Of a stretch of 64,000 nt of DNA, positions 15,170 to 21,950 are shown in pieces. This DNA is from Kutzneria kofuensis (lineage in GTDB: Bacteria > Actinomycetota > Actinomycetes > Mycobacteriales > Pseudonocardiaceae). A program made the translations under genes and the position numbers. The notes beneath the pieces are model-generated. The model searched no databases and was not told where the DNA came from. It was given only the letters and a program-made list of their open reading frames with translations. The DNA is taken from assembly GCF_014203355.1 (NCBI RefSeq), contig NZ_JACHIR010000001.1:6326038-6390037 (forward strand), given 5' to 3'. Within the stretch, counting starts at the first letter, position 1. The number at the start of each line of letters is the position of its first letter.

Positions 15170-15901
15170 ATGAGAAGCAAGATCGTCGTCACGGGCGGCA
15201 CCGGCCGGCTCGGACAGGTGGTGGTCGAGCGGCTGGCCGACCGGGGCTGCGAGGTGCAGTCGATCAGCCGCCGCAACACGACGGTCTCGGTCGACCTGCG
15301 CAAAGGGACGAACATCGATCAGGCCATCGAGGGAGCCCGGGCGATCGTGCACTGCGCGACGACGAACGGGCGCGGGGACATCGTGGCGACCCGGAACCTG
15401 ATCGAGGCGGCGAAGCGGGCCGGCGGGCCGCACCTGGTCTACATCTCGATCGTGGGCGTCGAGCGGGTGCCGATGCCGTACTACCGGGCGAAGCTGGCGG
15501 TGGAGCGGGAGATCGCGGAATCCGGACTGCCGTGGACGATTCTGCGCACGACCCAGTTCCACGAACTCGTCGCGCAGATCCTGGGCCTGGCCGCCCGGCT
15601 GCCGGTGATGCCGCTGCCGGCGGGCTTCCGATTCCAGCCGATCGACGCGACCGATGTCGCCGACCGGCTGACCGGGCTGGCCCTCGGCGCGCCGGCCGGC
15701 CGGGTGGCGGACATGGGCGGGCCGCAGATCCTGGACGTGCGGCAGCTGGCCCGCACCTACCTGATGCTCACGGGCAAGCGCCGGCCGCTGCTGTCGGTCC
15801 CGGTGCCGGGCGCCATCGCCCGTGGCTATCGGGAGGGCCACCACCTGGCCCCCGACCACGCCGTCGGCCGCCGCACCTTCGAGGAGTTCCTGGCCGGATA
15901 A
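15170..15901 (+). CDS. NAD(P)H-binding SDR-type oxidoreductase
   Basis: 243 residues. The Rossmann motif VTGGTGRLGQ starts at residue 7, and HLVYISIVGV, then MPYYRAKLAVE supply the atypical SDR Ser/Tyr/Lys region. The family (NmrA/YwnB-like) includes NAD(P)-binding reductases and redox sensors. ATG 15170 was chosen because the Rossmann strand begins right after it. It runs in the same direction as the TetR gene and may share its control. The substrate is unknown. Confidence 0.85.
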   Translation: MRSKIVVTGGTGRLGQVVVERLADRGCEVQSISRRNTTVSVDLRKGTNIDQAIEGARAIVHCATTNGRGDIVATRNLIEAAKRAGGPHLVYISIVGVERVPMPYYRAKLAVEREIAESGLPWTILRTTQFHELVAQILGLAARLPVMPLPAGFRFQPIDATDVADRLTGLALGAPAGRVADMGGPQILDVRQLARTYLMLTGKRRPLLSVPVPGAIARGYREGHHLAPDHAVGRRTFEEFLAG

Positions 15902-16013
15902 AAAGCACGTGCCCGGAGCGGTTTCGGCTGGTACCGTCATCGGCATGATCCTCTGAGCGCGCCTTCGTGCGACTTCATCCCCAGGTACGTGACGAACCCT
16001 CAGGAGGACACTC

Positions 16014-16226
16014 ATGCCCGAGCAGCATGCCGACCAGAACCCGGCCGATCAGGCCCCGGAGTCCACCGCGGTGGGCGACGAGTCCACCGTCCGCCCCAAC
16101 CGCGCGGAGCGCCGGCACAAGGGCAAGGCCGCCAACAAGACCAACGGCGTGGCCTACAACCCGCACATCAAGACGGCGAGCACCGGCCACCAGCGCCAGT
16201 ACTCCAACCGTCGCAGCGGGGGATGA
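16014..16226 (+). CDS. Small basic conserved protein
   Basis: 70 residues: an acidic N-terminal third and a lysine/arginine-rich rest (RPNRAERRHKGKAANKTNG). AGGAGG lies seven bases before the ATG. Its stop overlaps the start of the ADP-ribosylglycohydrolase gene in ATGA, so the two are translationally coupled. Similar short basic proteins occur across actinobacteria without known function; nucleic-acid binding is a guess from charge. Confidence 0.75.
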   Translation: MPEQHADQNPADQAPESTAVGDESTVRPNRAERRHKGKAANKTNGVAYNPHIKTASTGHQRQYSNRRSGG

Positions 16227-17086
16227 CCCGGCTCGACCTCGCCCGTGACGCCCTGGCCGGCCTGTCGGTCGGGGACGCCCTCGGCGCGCAGTACTTCGTT
16301 CCCGGCAACGCCCTGCCGCGTATCCCGGCGGGACCCTGGGAGTGGACGGACGACACCGAGATGGCCTGCTCGGTGTTCACCGAACTGCGGGATCGCGGGG
16401 AGATCGACCAGGACGAGCTGGCGGGCCTGTTCGCGGACCGGTGCGAGCCCTACCGGGGCTACGGCCCCGGTGCGGTGGTGATCCTGCACCGGATCCGCGA
16501 CGGCGTGCCGTGGCAGACGGCGGCCGGCGCCGCGTTCGGCGGCACCGGCTCCTGCGGCAACGGCGGCGCGATGCGCATCGCGCCGCTCGGCGCCTTCTAC
16601 GCCGACGACCCGGACCGGGTCGTGGAGCAGGCCACGCGGGCATGCCAGGTGACGCACCTGCACCCGGAGGGCGTGGCGGGCGGCGTCGCCGTCGCGCTGG
16701 CCGCCGCCTACACGGGTGGTTGCCGGCTCAAGTCCTCGCCGCCGACGGCGGAGGGGCTGTTCGACTTCGTGCTGGGCCGCCTGCCGGACAGCGAGGTCCG
16801 CCGCCGCGTGGAGCGGGCCAAGCAGCTGCTGGGCCGGTCGGCGGCGGAGGTGGCGTTCGAGCTCGGCAACGGCTCGCGGGTGCTGGCCCAGGACACGGTG
16901 CCGTTCACGCTGTGGGCGGCGGCGACACATGTCGACGACTACCGGCAGGCCGTGTTGACGTGTGTCGAGGTGGGCGGCGACATCGACACCACCAGCGCGA
17001 TCGTCGGCGGCATCGTCTCGCTCGTCGCCGACGTGCCCGAGGACTGGCTCGCCGCGCGGGAACCGCTGCCGTCCTGGGTGTCCTGA
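16223..17086 (+). CDS. ADP-ribosylglycohydrolase-family protein
   Basis: 287 residues. The DraG/ARH fold removes ADP-ribose from proteins or nucleic acids with two magnesium ions. Motifs are GDALGAQ (19-25), WTDDTEMA (41-48), CGNGGAMR and VGGDIDTTSAIVGGI near the C-terminus, which supply the metal ligands. It overlaps the upstream small basic protein by four bases, pointing to a joint role. No ADP-ribosyltransferase is visible nearby, so the target is unknown. Confidence 0.9.
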   Translation: MTRLDLARDALAGLSVGDALGAQYFVPGNALPRIPAGPWEWTDDTEMACSVFTELRDRGEIDQDELAGLFADRCEPYRGYGPGAVVILHRIRDGVPWQTAAGAAFGGTGSCGNGGAMRIAPLGAFYADDPDRVVEQATRACQVTHLHPEGVAGGVAVALAAAYTGGCRLKSSPPTAEGLFDFVLGRLPDSEVRRRVERAKQLLGRSAAEVAFELGNGSRVLAQDTVPFTLWAAATHVDDYRQAVLTCVEVGGDIDTTSAIVGGIVSLVADVPEDWLAAREPLPSWVS

Positions 17087-17119
17087 ACGAGAGCGCCGGC
17101 GTCGGGCCGCCGATAATCG

Positions 17120-17150
17120 TTGGCGCCGTCGGCTCGGGAGCTGTTAGCTT
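17120..17150 (+). promoter_or_regulatory. Leaderless promoter for the leader ORF and glycosyltransferase
   Basis: TTGGCG (17120-17125), a 19-base spacer and TAGCTT (17145-17150) stand six bases before the ATG of a ten-codon ORF, so transcription probably starts at or next to that ATG. Confidence 0.5.
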
Positions 17151-17156
17151 CGGGTC

Positions 17157-17189
17157 ATGCGCTTCGTGCAGCTGCCCCTGTACCACTGA
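17157..17189 (+). CDS. Ten-residue leader peptide upstream of the glycosyltransferase
   Basis: ATG to TGA encodes MRFVQLPLYH. It begins six bases after a TANNNT -10 element, as expected of a leaderless leader ORF, and ends 54 bases before the glycosyltransferase GTG. Short leader peptides upstream of macrolide resistance genes act by ribosome stalling when drug is bound; by analogy this one may do so. The ORF and promoter are seen; the attenuation role is inference. Confidence 0.55.
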   Translation: MRFVQLPLYH

Positions 17190-17238
17190 GTGTCGAGTGG
17201 ACCTCGCGTACCCACTCGTCTTCGACTCAGCAGGAGTT
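17186..17238 (+). promoter_or_regulatory. Candidate attenuator hairpins before the glycosyltransferase
   Basis: CGAGTGG/CCACTCG (17194-17200/17212-17218) and the outer CTGAGT/ACTCAG (17186-17191/17225-17230) nest together between the leader stop codon and the Shine-Dalgarno AGGAG (17232-17236). A ribosome stalled on the leader would disturb the outer stem, which starts at the leader's stop codon. Confidence 0.45.
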
Positions 17239-17243
17239 CTGCC

Positions 17244-18314
17244 GTGCACATCTCGTTCATGGCCGTGCCCGAGCACGGCCACATCAACCCCGGCCTGCCG
17301 CTGGTGACCGAACTGGTCGCGCGCGGGCACCGGGTCAGCTACGCGACCACCGACAAGTTCGCCGACCTCGTCGAGAACGCCGGAGCGACGGCGCTGCTGC
17401 ACACCACGACGTTCCCGGAGCGCATGCCCGAGGACGGCGAGGCCGGCACGCGCATGTTCGTCGACGAGTTCAACGCCGTCACGCCGCAGATCGAGGCGTT
17501 GTACGCCGACGACCGGCCGGACGTGATCGTGTGTGACATCGGCGCGTTCCAGGGGCCGGTGCTGGCCGACCGCTGGGGCATCCCGGTGGTGCAGCTGTCG
17601 GCCAGCTACATCGCGATTCCCGGCAGCGATGCCGACGACTTCCCGGCATTCGTTGCCGCGTACGGGATTCCGCCGGCGTTGCTGACGCCGCGGCCGTGCC
17701 TGGTGGCGATGCCGCGGTCGTTCCAGTTCGACGCCCCGGCCGTGGACGGCGCCTTCACCTTCGTCGGCCCGATGGGGTCGCCGGAGCCGTGGCCGGCGCC
17801 GGACGACCGGCCGGTGCTGCTGATCTCCCTCGGCTCGTCCTACACGGACCGGCCGGACTTCTTCCGCGCCTGCCTGGCCGCGTTCGCGGACAACGGCTGG
17901 CACGTGGAGATGGCCGTCGGGCGGTTCGTCGAACCGGCCGATCTGGGGCCGCTGCCGGCGAACTTCGTTGTCCGGCAATGGGTTCCGCAGGCGTCGATCC
18001 TGACGCGGGCGAGCGCCTTCATCACGCACGCCGGCATGGGCGGCGTCATGGAGGCGCTGGCGCAGGGCGTACCGCTGATCGCGGTGCCGCAGGCCGTCGA
18101 CCAGCTGCTCACCGGTCCGCGGATCGAGGAACTCGGCCTGGGGCGGCACATTCCGCGCGACGAGGTCACGGTTGACCGGCTTCGCCAAGCGCTGCACGAG
18201 GTCGCGACCGACAGCGAGATCGCCGCCAACCTCAAGCGGATCCAGCAGGAAATCGTTGCCAGCGGCGGAGTCCGGCGAGCCGCCGACATCGTGGAGTCCC
18301 AGGTGGAGGGTTAG
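17244..18314 (+). CDS. Macrolide-type (MGT family) glycosyltransferase
   Basis: 356 residues, a GT1/GT-B enzyme close to the OleD/MGT group that glucosylates and inactivates macrolides, or tailors other natural products. The N-terminal PEHGHINPGLPLVTEL carries the catalytic histidine, and the C-terminal nucleotide-sugar motif reads VRQWVPQASILTRASAFITH then AGMGGVMEAL. GTG 17244 follows CAGGAG. A ten-codon leader and hairpins precede it, and a GNAT gene overlaps its stop by one base. Self-protection or drug resistance is the most likely role; the acceptor is not known. Confidence 0.88.
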   Translation: MHISFMAVPEHGHINPGLPLVTELVARGHRVSYATTDKFADLVENAGATALLHTTTFPERMPEDGEAGTRMFVDEFNAVTPQIEALYADDRPDVIVCDIGAFQGPVLADRWGIPVVQLSASYIAIPGSDADDFPAFVAAYGIPPALLTPRPCLVAMPRSFQFDAPAVDGAFTFVGPMGSPEPWPAPDDRPVLLISLGSSYTDRPDFFRACLAAFADNGWHVEMAVGRFVEPADLGPLPANFVVRQWVPQASILTRASAFITHAGMGGVMEALAQGVPLIAVPQAVDQLLTGPRIEELGLGRHIPRDEVTVDRLRQALHEVATDSEIAANLKRIQQEIVASGGVRRAADIVESQVEG

Positions 18315-18802
18315 TGACACAGGTGCGGGTGGCCGAGGCCGGCGAGCTGGCCGGTCTCGTGGCCGTCGAGGACGCGGCCGACCAGCTGTTCGGCGCGTAC
18401 GGGATCGTGTTCCCGCCGAGCCCGGACATCGACCGGGTCGCCGACCCGGCGGACGTGTTCGTCGTCGGCCGGCCGGCGGTCGGCTTCGCCCACGTCGGCG
18501 ACGTCGACGACGGCCTGCACCTGCACCAACTGGCCGTGCACCCGGATCACGGGCGCCGCGGCCTGGGCACCGACCTGCTGGCGGCCGTCTTCGGGCGCGC
18601 CGCCGGCAGGGCGGTCACGCTCACCACGTTCCGGCACATCCCGTGGAACGAGCCCTGGTACCGGGAACGCGGCTTCACCGAGGTGACGGCGTTCGGCCCG
18701 GAGCTCAGGCGCATCGTCGAGGGCGAGCGGTGGCTGCGTGACCTGGGGGAACGCGTGACCCTTACGTCCAAGGTAATGGTCCGGGCGACCTCGCGTGGGT
18801 AG
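18314..18802 (+). CDS. GNAT-family N-acetyltransferase
   Basis: 162 residues with one GNAT domain. LHLHQLAVHPDHGRRGLGTD is motif A, binding the acetyl-CoA pyrophosphate, and PWYRERGFTEV is motif B. The GTG start overlaps the TAG stop of the glycosyltransferase by one base, so the two are cotranscribed and coupled. An acetyltransferase beside a drug-type glycosyltransferase could modify the same class of compound, but the substrate is unknown. Confidence 0.87.
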   Translation: MTQVRVAEAGELAGLVAVEDAADQLFGAYGIVFPPSPDIDRVADPADVFVVGRPAVGFAHVGDVDDGLHLHQLAVHPDHGRRGLGTDLLAAVFGRAAGRAVTLTTFRHIPWNEPWYRERGFTEVTAFGPELRRIVEGERWLRDLGERVTLTSKVMVRATSRG

Positions 18803-18812
18803 CGTCGCCGGT

Positions 18813-19610
18813 ATGACGACGGCGGAGATCAGGCAGCGGCCGGTGGGGGAGCTGCTGCGGCAGTGGCGGGAGCACCGCCGGCTGAGCCAGCTGGAGTTGT
18901 CGAACCAGGCTGAGGTGTCGACCCGGCACCTCAGCTTCCTGGAGACGGGCCGGTCGACGCCGAGCCGGGACATGGTGCTGCACCTGGCCGACCGGCTGAA
19001 CGTGCCGCTACGGGAGCGGAACACGCTGCTGGTGTCGGCCGGCTACGCGCCGGTCTACACGAGGACGTCGCTCGACTCGCCGGAGCTGGCGCCGGTGCGG
19101 GCGGCGGTCCGGCAGATCCTCACCGGCCACGACCCGTACCCGGCGGTGGTGGTGGACCGCTACTGGAACCTGCTCGACGCCAACGCGAGCGCGTCGTTCC
19201 TGACCGCCGGGGCGGCGGAGCACCTGGTCGGTCCCTCGACGAACGTGCTGCGGCTGGCGCTGCACCCGGAGGGCATGGCGCCGCAGATCGCCAACCTGGG
19301 GGAGTGGCGGGCGCACCTGCTCGGTCAGCTGCGGCGGCAGCTGGACGCCGTCGCGGATCCGGAGCTGACCGAGTTGTACCGGGAGCTGAAGTCCTACCCG
19401 TGCGACGACGAGGAGCCGGACATCGAACTGATGCCGGGCCCCAACAACCTGATCGTGCCGCTGCGGATCCGGCGCTGCGACGTGGAACTGTCGTTCTTCA
19501 GCACGATCGCCACCTTCGGCACGCCGCTGGACGTGACGGTCGCCGAGCTGGTGATCGAGTCGTTCTTCCCGGCCGACGACGTCACGCGGAAGTTCATGAC
19601 CAGCTTGTGA
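18813..19610 (+). CDS. XRE-family regulator with MmyB-like ligand domain
   Basis: 265 residues. A helix-turn-helix at about 10-65 (LSQLELSNQAEVSTRHLSFL) is followed by a PAS-like MmyB domain (YPAVVVDRYWNLLDANASAS). Related Streptomyces proteins bind fatty acids and control neighbouring dehydrogenases. ATG 18813 has TAGCGT seven bases upstream, a leaderless -10. It converges on the DUF2293 gene with a 17-base overlap of the coding ends. Confidence 0.9.
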   Translation: MTTAEIRQRPVGELLRQWREHRRLSQLELSNQAEVSTRHLSFLETGRSTPSRDMVLHLADRLNVPLRERNTLLVSAGYAPVYTRTSLDSPELAPVRAAVRQILTGHDPYPAVVVDRYWNLLDANASASFLTAGAAEHLVGPSTNVLRLALHPEGMAPQIANLGEWRAHLLGQLRRQLDAVADPELTELYRELKSYPCDDEEPDIELMPGPNNLIVPLRIRRCDVELSFFSTIATFGTPLDVTVAELVIESFFPADDVTRKFMTSL

Positions 19611-20598
19611 GCACCTCGTCGATGCGCTGCCAGATCCGGTCCCGCGCCTCCTGACGAGGCACGCCCTTCATCAGCAGGGCGTCGTAGTCGGTGTCCTCGT
19701 GTCGTACCGAGGCGACGACGGCGTGCCGGACCGCTCGCTCGTCCAGCGCCCGCCCGGCCGCGGACCGCCCGACCCGGCCGCTGCCACGCAGAGCCGTGTG
19801 CCGGGCGATGGCGTCCGCCCGCTCGGCCGGGATCTTCGGGAACAGCAGCCGGATCTCGACCGCGAACTGGCCCATGAACTTCTCGTCGAGCAGCTCGCGG
19901 CGCTCCGCGTCCTTGACCCGGCGCCGGGCGCGCAGCTCCTCGTCGTCGAGGCACTGCTGCTCGGCGCGGTCGAGCGCGGCCGGCTCGACCAGGATGCCCA
20001 CCCGCCAGATCCGGTTGCGGCGGCGCGGATCCGGCCGGACGACGATCGCCGCCAGGCCGCTCTCCTTGCGGGCGCGGCGGCTCAGCGTCGCGTTGCCGGC
20101 CTTGAGGAACACCAGGTGGTCCAGGTCGGCGCAACCCATGCAGATCGCGGCGCCGGCGTCCATCATCAGCCACTCGTCGGGGCTGCCGCACTCCTCGCAC
20201 CGGAACTCCTCGCGCGCCTCCAGCACGACGAGGTCCGGCACCTTCTCATCGGTGGCCGGGCGTGCGTCCGCCTTGCTGCAGCGCAGATGCACCCACTCGG
20301 TGTCGCGGTCGGCGGTGAAGCGCAGGGCGCGGCGGTCGCGAGTGGCCGAGACGTGCGGGGCGGTGTTCAGGTTGAATCCACTGCCGCCCCACAGCCGGAA
20401 CACCTCCGCCGCCTCCAGCAGCTTGTCGTCGTCCACGGAGACGGCCTTGGACAGCGGGTCGAGCTCGCCGCGCCGCCAGCTGTCCACGTTCTTCTGGTGC
20501 ACCCAGCCGAGCTCGACCAGGACCTCCAGGAACGACACCCGACCGCGGCGGCTCACCAGGGTTTCCGCGATGGTCCGCACTCGCGTGCTCAACTGCAT
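19594..20598 (-). CDS. DUF2293 protein
   Basis: 334 residues. A central zinc-ribbon-like region (CEECGS, then CMGCADLDHLVF) and a C-terminal DUF2293 domain (about 245-332, AVVASVRHEDTDYDALLMKG) are seen. Function is unknown. ATG 20598 fits a leaderless promoter: TATGGT on the minus strand lies seven bases upstream. It diverges from nudC with only 24 bases between the start codons, and its 3' end overlaps the XRE gene by 17 bases. Confidence 0.85.
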   Translation of the reverse strand: MQLSTRVRTIAETLVSRRGRVSFLEVLVELGWVHQKNVDSWRRGELDPLSKAVSVDDDKLLEAAEVFRLWGGSGFNLNTAPHVSATRDRRALRFTADRDTEWVHLRCSKADARPATDEKVPDLVVLEAREEFRCEECGSPDEWLMMDAGAAICMGCADLDHLVFLKAGNATLSRRARKESGLAAIVVRPDPRRRNRIWRVGILVEPAALDRAEQQCLDDEELRARRRVKDAERRELLDEKFMGQFAVEIRLLFPKIPAERADAIARHTALRGSGRVGRSAAGRALDERAVRHAVVASVRHEDTDYDALLMKGVPRQEARDRIWQRIDEVLTSWS

Positions 20599-20605
20599 GG
20601 CACTG

Positions 20606-20615
20606 ACCATACGAT
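20606..20615. promoter_or_regulatory. Overlapping divergent leaderless promoters (DUF2293 gene and nudC)
   Basis: TACGAT (20610-20615, plus strand) and TATGGT (complement of 20606-20611) are both TANNNT -10 hexamers, each seven bases from its start codon. They overlap by two bases, so polymerase can probably serve only one direction at a time. Confidence 0.6.
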
Positions 20616-20622
20616 CGGTCCG

Positions 20623-21423
20623 GTGATCCCCTACAGCGGGCTGCGGCTCGACCGTGCCAGTGACCGTCGGTCCGATCCGGACTGGATCGCCGCCCTGCGG
20701 GCCCGGCCGGGCGCCCGGGTGCTGCCGTTCTGGCAGGACCGGTACGCGCCGGACAGCGAGCCCCACGGCGAGGAGGTGTTCCTCGGCCTCGACGGTGAGG
20801 ACGGCGCGTTCGCGGTGGAGCTGGCCGAGGAGCCGGCGTCCACGGTGGACGTGCGGGCACTGTTCGGTGACGTCAGCGCCCAGGAGTCGGCGATGCTGGT
20901 GTACGCCAAGGCGCTGCTGCACTGGAACCGGAACCAGCGGTTCTGCGGCGCGTGCGGTGGCGGGACCAGGCCCCGGCACGGCGGCAACGTCCGGGACTGC
21001 CTCGACTGCGGGCGGGAGCTGTTCCCGCGGATCGAGCCGGCGGTGATCGTTCTCGTCGAACACGGCGACCGGGCGCTGTTCGGCCGGAACGCGCGGGCGG
21101 ACCGGTTCTCCACCCTGGCCGGCTTCGTCGAGCTCGGCGAGAGCCTGGAGGACGCGGTGCGGCGGGAGGTCGCCGAGGAGGCCGGCGTCGCCGTCGGTGA
21201 CGTGTCGTACGTCGGCTCGCAGCCGTGGCCGTTCCCGGCCGGTCTGATGGTCGCGTTCCGGGCGGTCGCGCTCTCCGACGTCATCAACGTCGACGGCGAG
21301 GAGCTGGCCGAGGCCCGCTGGCTGACCCGGGAGCAGGTCCGCGAGCAGCACATGCCCCGGCTGCGGGACTCGATCGGCGCCCACTTGATCGAAACATGGC
21401 TCTCGACCCCGCGCGCTTTGTGA
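20623..21423 (+). CDS. nudC: NADH pyrophosphatase / deNADding enzyme NudC
   Basis: 266 residues. NudC cleaves NADH and removes NAD caps from RNA. After an N-terminal domain come a zinc ribbon (FCGACGG, then CLDCGRE), the Nudix box GFVELGESLEDAVRREVAEE and the NADH-specific motif SQPWPFPAGLM, which sets NudC apart from other Nudix enzymes. GTG 20623 is leaderless. It diverges from the DUF2293 gene and precedes a CBS protein that has its own promoter. Confidence 0.93.
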   Translation: MIPYSGLRLDRASDRRSDPDWIAALRARPGARVLPFWQDRYAPDSEPHGEEVFLGLDGEDGAFAVELAEEPASTVDVRALFGDVSAQESAMLVYAKALLHWNRNQRFCGACGGGTRPRHGGNVRDCLDCGRELFPRIEPAVIVLVEHGDRALFGRNARADRFSTLAGFVELGESLEDAVRREVAEEAGVAVGDVSYVGSQPWPFPAGLMVAFRAVALSDVINVDGEELAEARWLTREQVREQHMPRLRDSIGAHLIETWLSTPRAL

Positions 21424-21481
21424 CGCCGACCACTAATCTGAGCGGTCAAGGCAGCCCCTGCGCCGAACGGAGGCGAGCACG

Positions 21482-21910
21482 ATGCGGATCGCGGACGTCC
21501 TGCGGAGCAAAGGGTCGAGCGTGGCCACCGTGCCACCATGGACCACGGTCACCGAGCTGGTCGGTGAACTGGCCAAACACAACATCGGCGCGGTTGTCGT
21601 GCTGACGCCCGAGGGGGTGGCCGGCATCGTCTCCGAGCGCGACGTGGTCCGGCGGCTCGCCGAGCGCGGCCCGGCGCTGCTGGACCGGCCGGTGTCGGAG
21701 ATCATGACCACCTCGGTGTTCACCTGCACGCCGGACGACACCGTCGAGACCCTGTCGGTGCTCATGACCGAGCGGCGCATCCGGCACGTGCCGGTGCTGG
21801 ACAACGGCCGGCTGGCCGGCATCGTCAGCATCGGCGACGTGGTGAAGCGCCAGATCAGCAAGCTCCAGGAGGAGCAGGCCCAGCTGGAGCAGTACATCAT
21901 CCAGGGCTGA
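21482..21910 (+). CDS. Two-CBS-domain protein
   Basis: 142 residues made of two CBS domains (about 5-65 and 73-130), which bind adenine nucleotides as a Bateman module. VSERDVVRRLAERG and VPVLDNGRLAGIVSIGDVVK close the domains, and a short helix with QEEQAQLEQY ends it. GGAGG lies seven bases upstream, with TAATCT at about 21433 as a probable -10. Stand-alone proteins of this kind are stress or dormancy linked (HRP1-like); the partner is unknown. A terminator follows. Confidence 0.9.
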   Translation: MRIADVLRSKGSSVATVPPWTTVTELVGELAKHNIGAVVVLTPEGVAGIVSERDVVRRLAERGPALLDRPVSEIMTTSVFTCTPDDTVETLSVLMTERRIRHVPVLDNGRLAGIVSIGDVVKRQISKLQEEQAQLEQYIIQG

Positions 21911-21914
21911 ACCC

Positions 21915-21943
21915 GGCGCCGGCCCGCGTGCTGGGCCGGCGCC
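21915..21943. terminator. Hairpin terminator between convergent genes
   Basis: A perfect 11-bp G+C stem (21915-21925 with 21933-21943, 7-nt loop) is followed by TGCTTTCT. It lies between the CBS gene and the convergent RCC1 gene and could serve both. Confidence 0.75.
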
Positions 21944-21950
21944 TGCTTTC

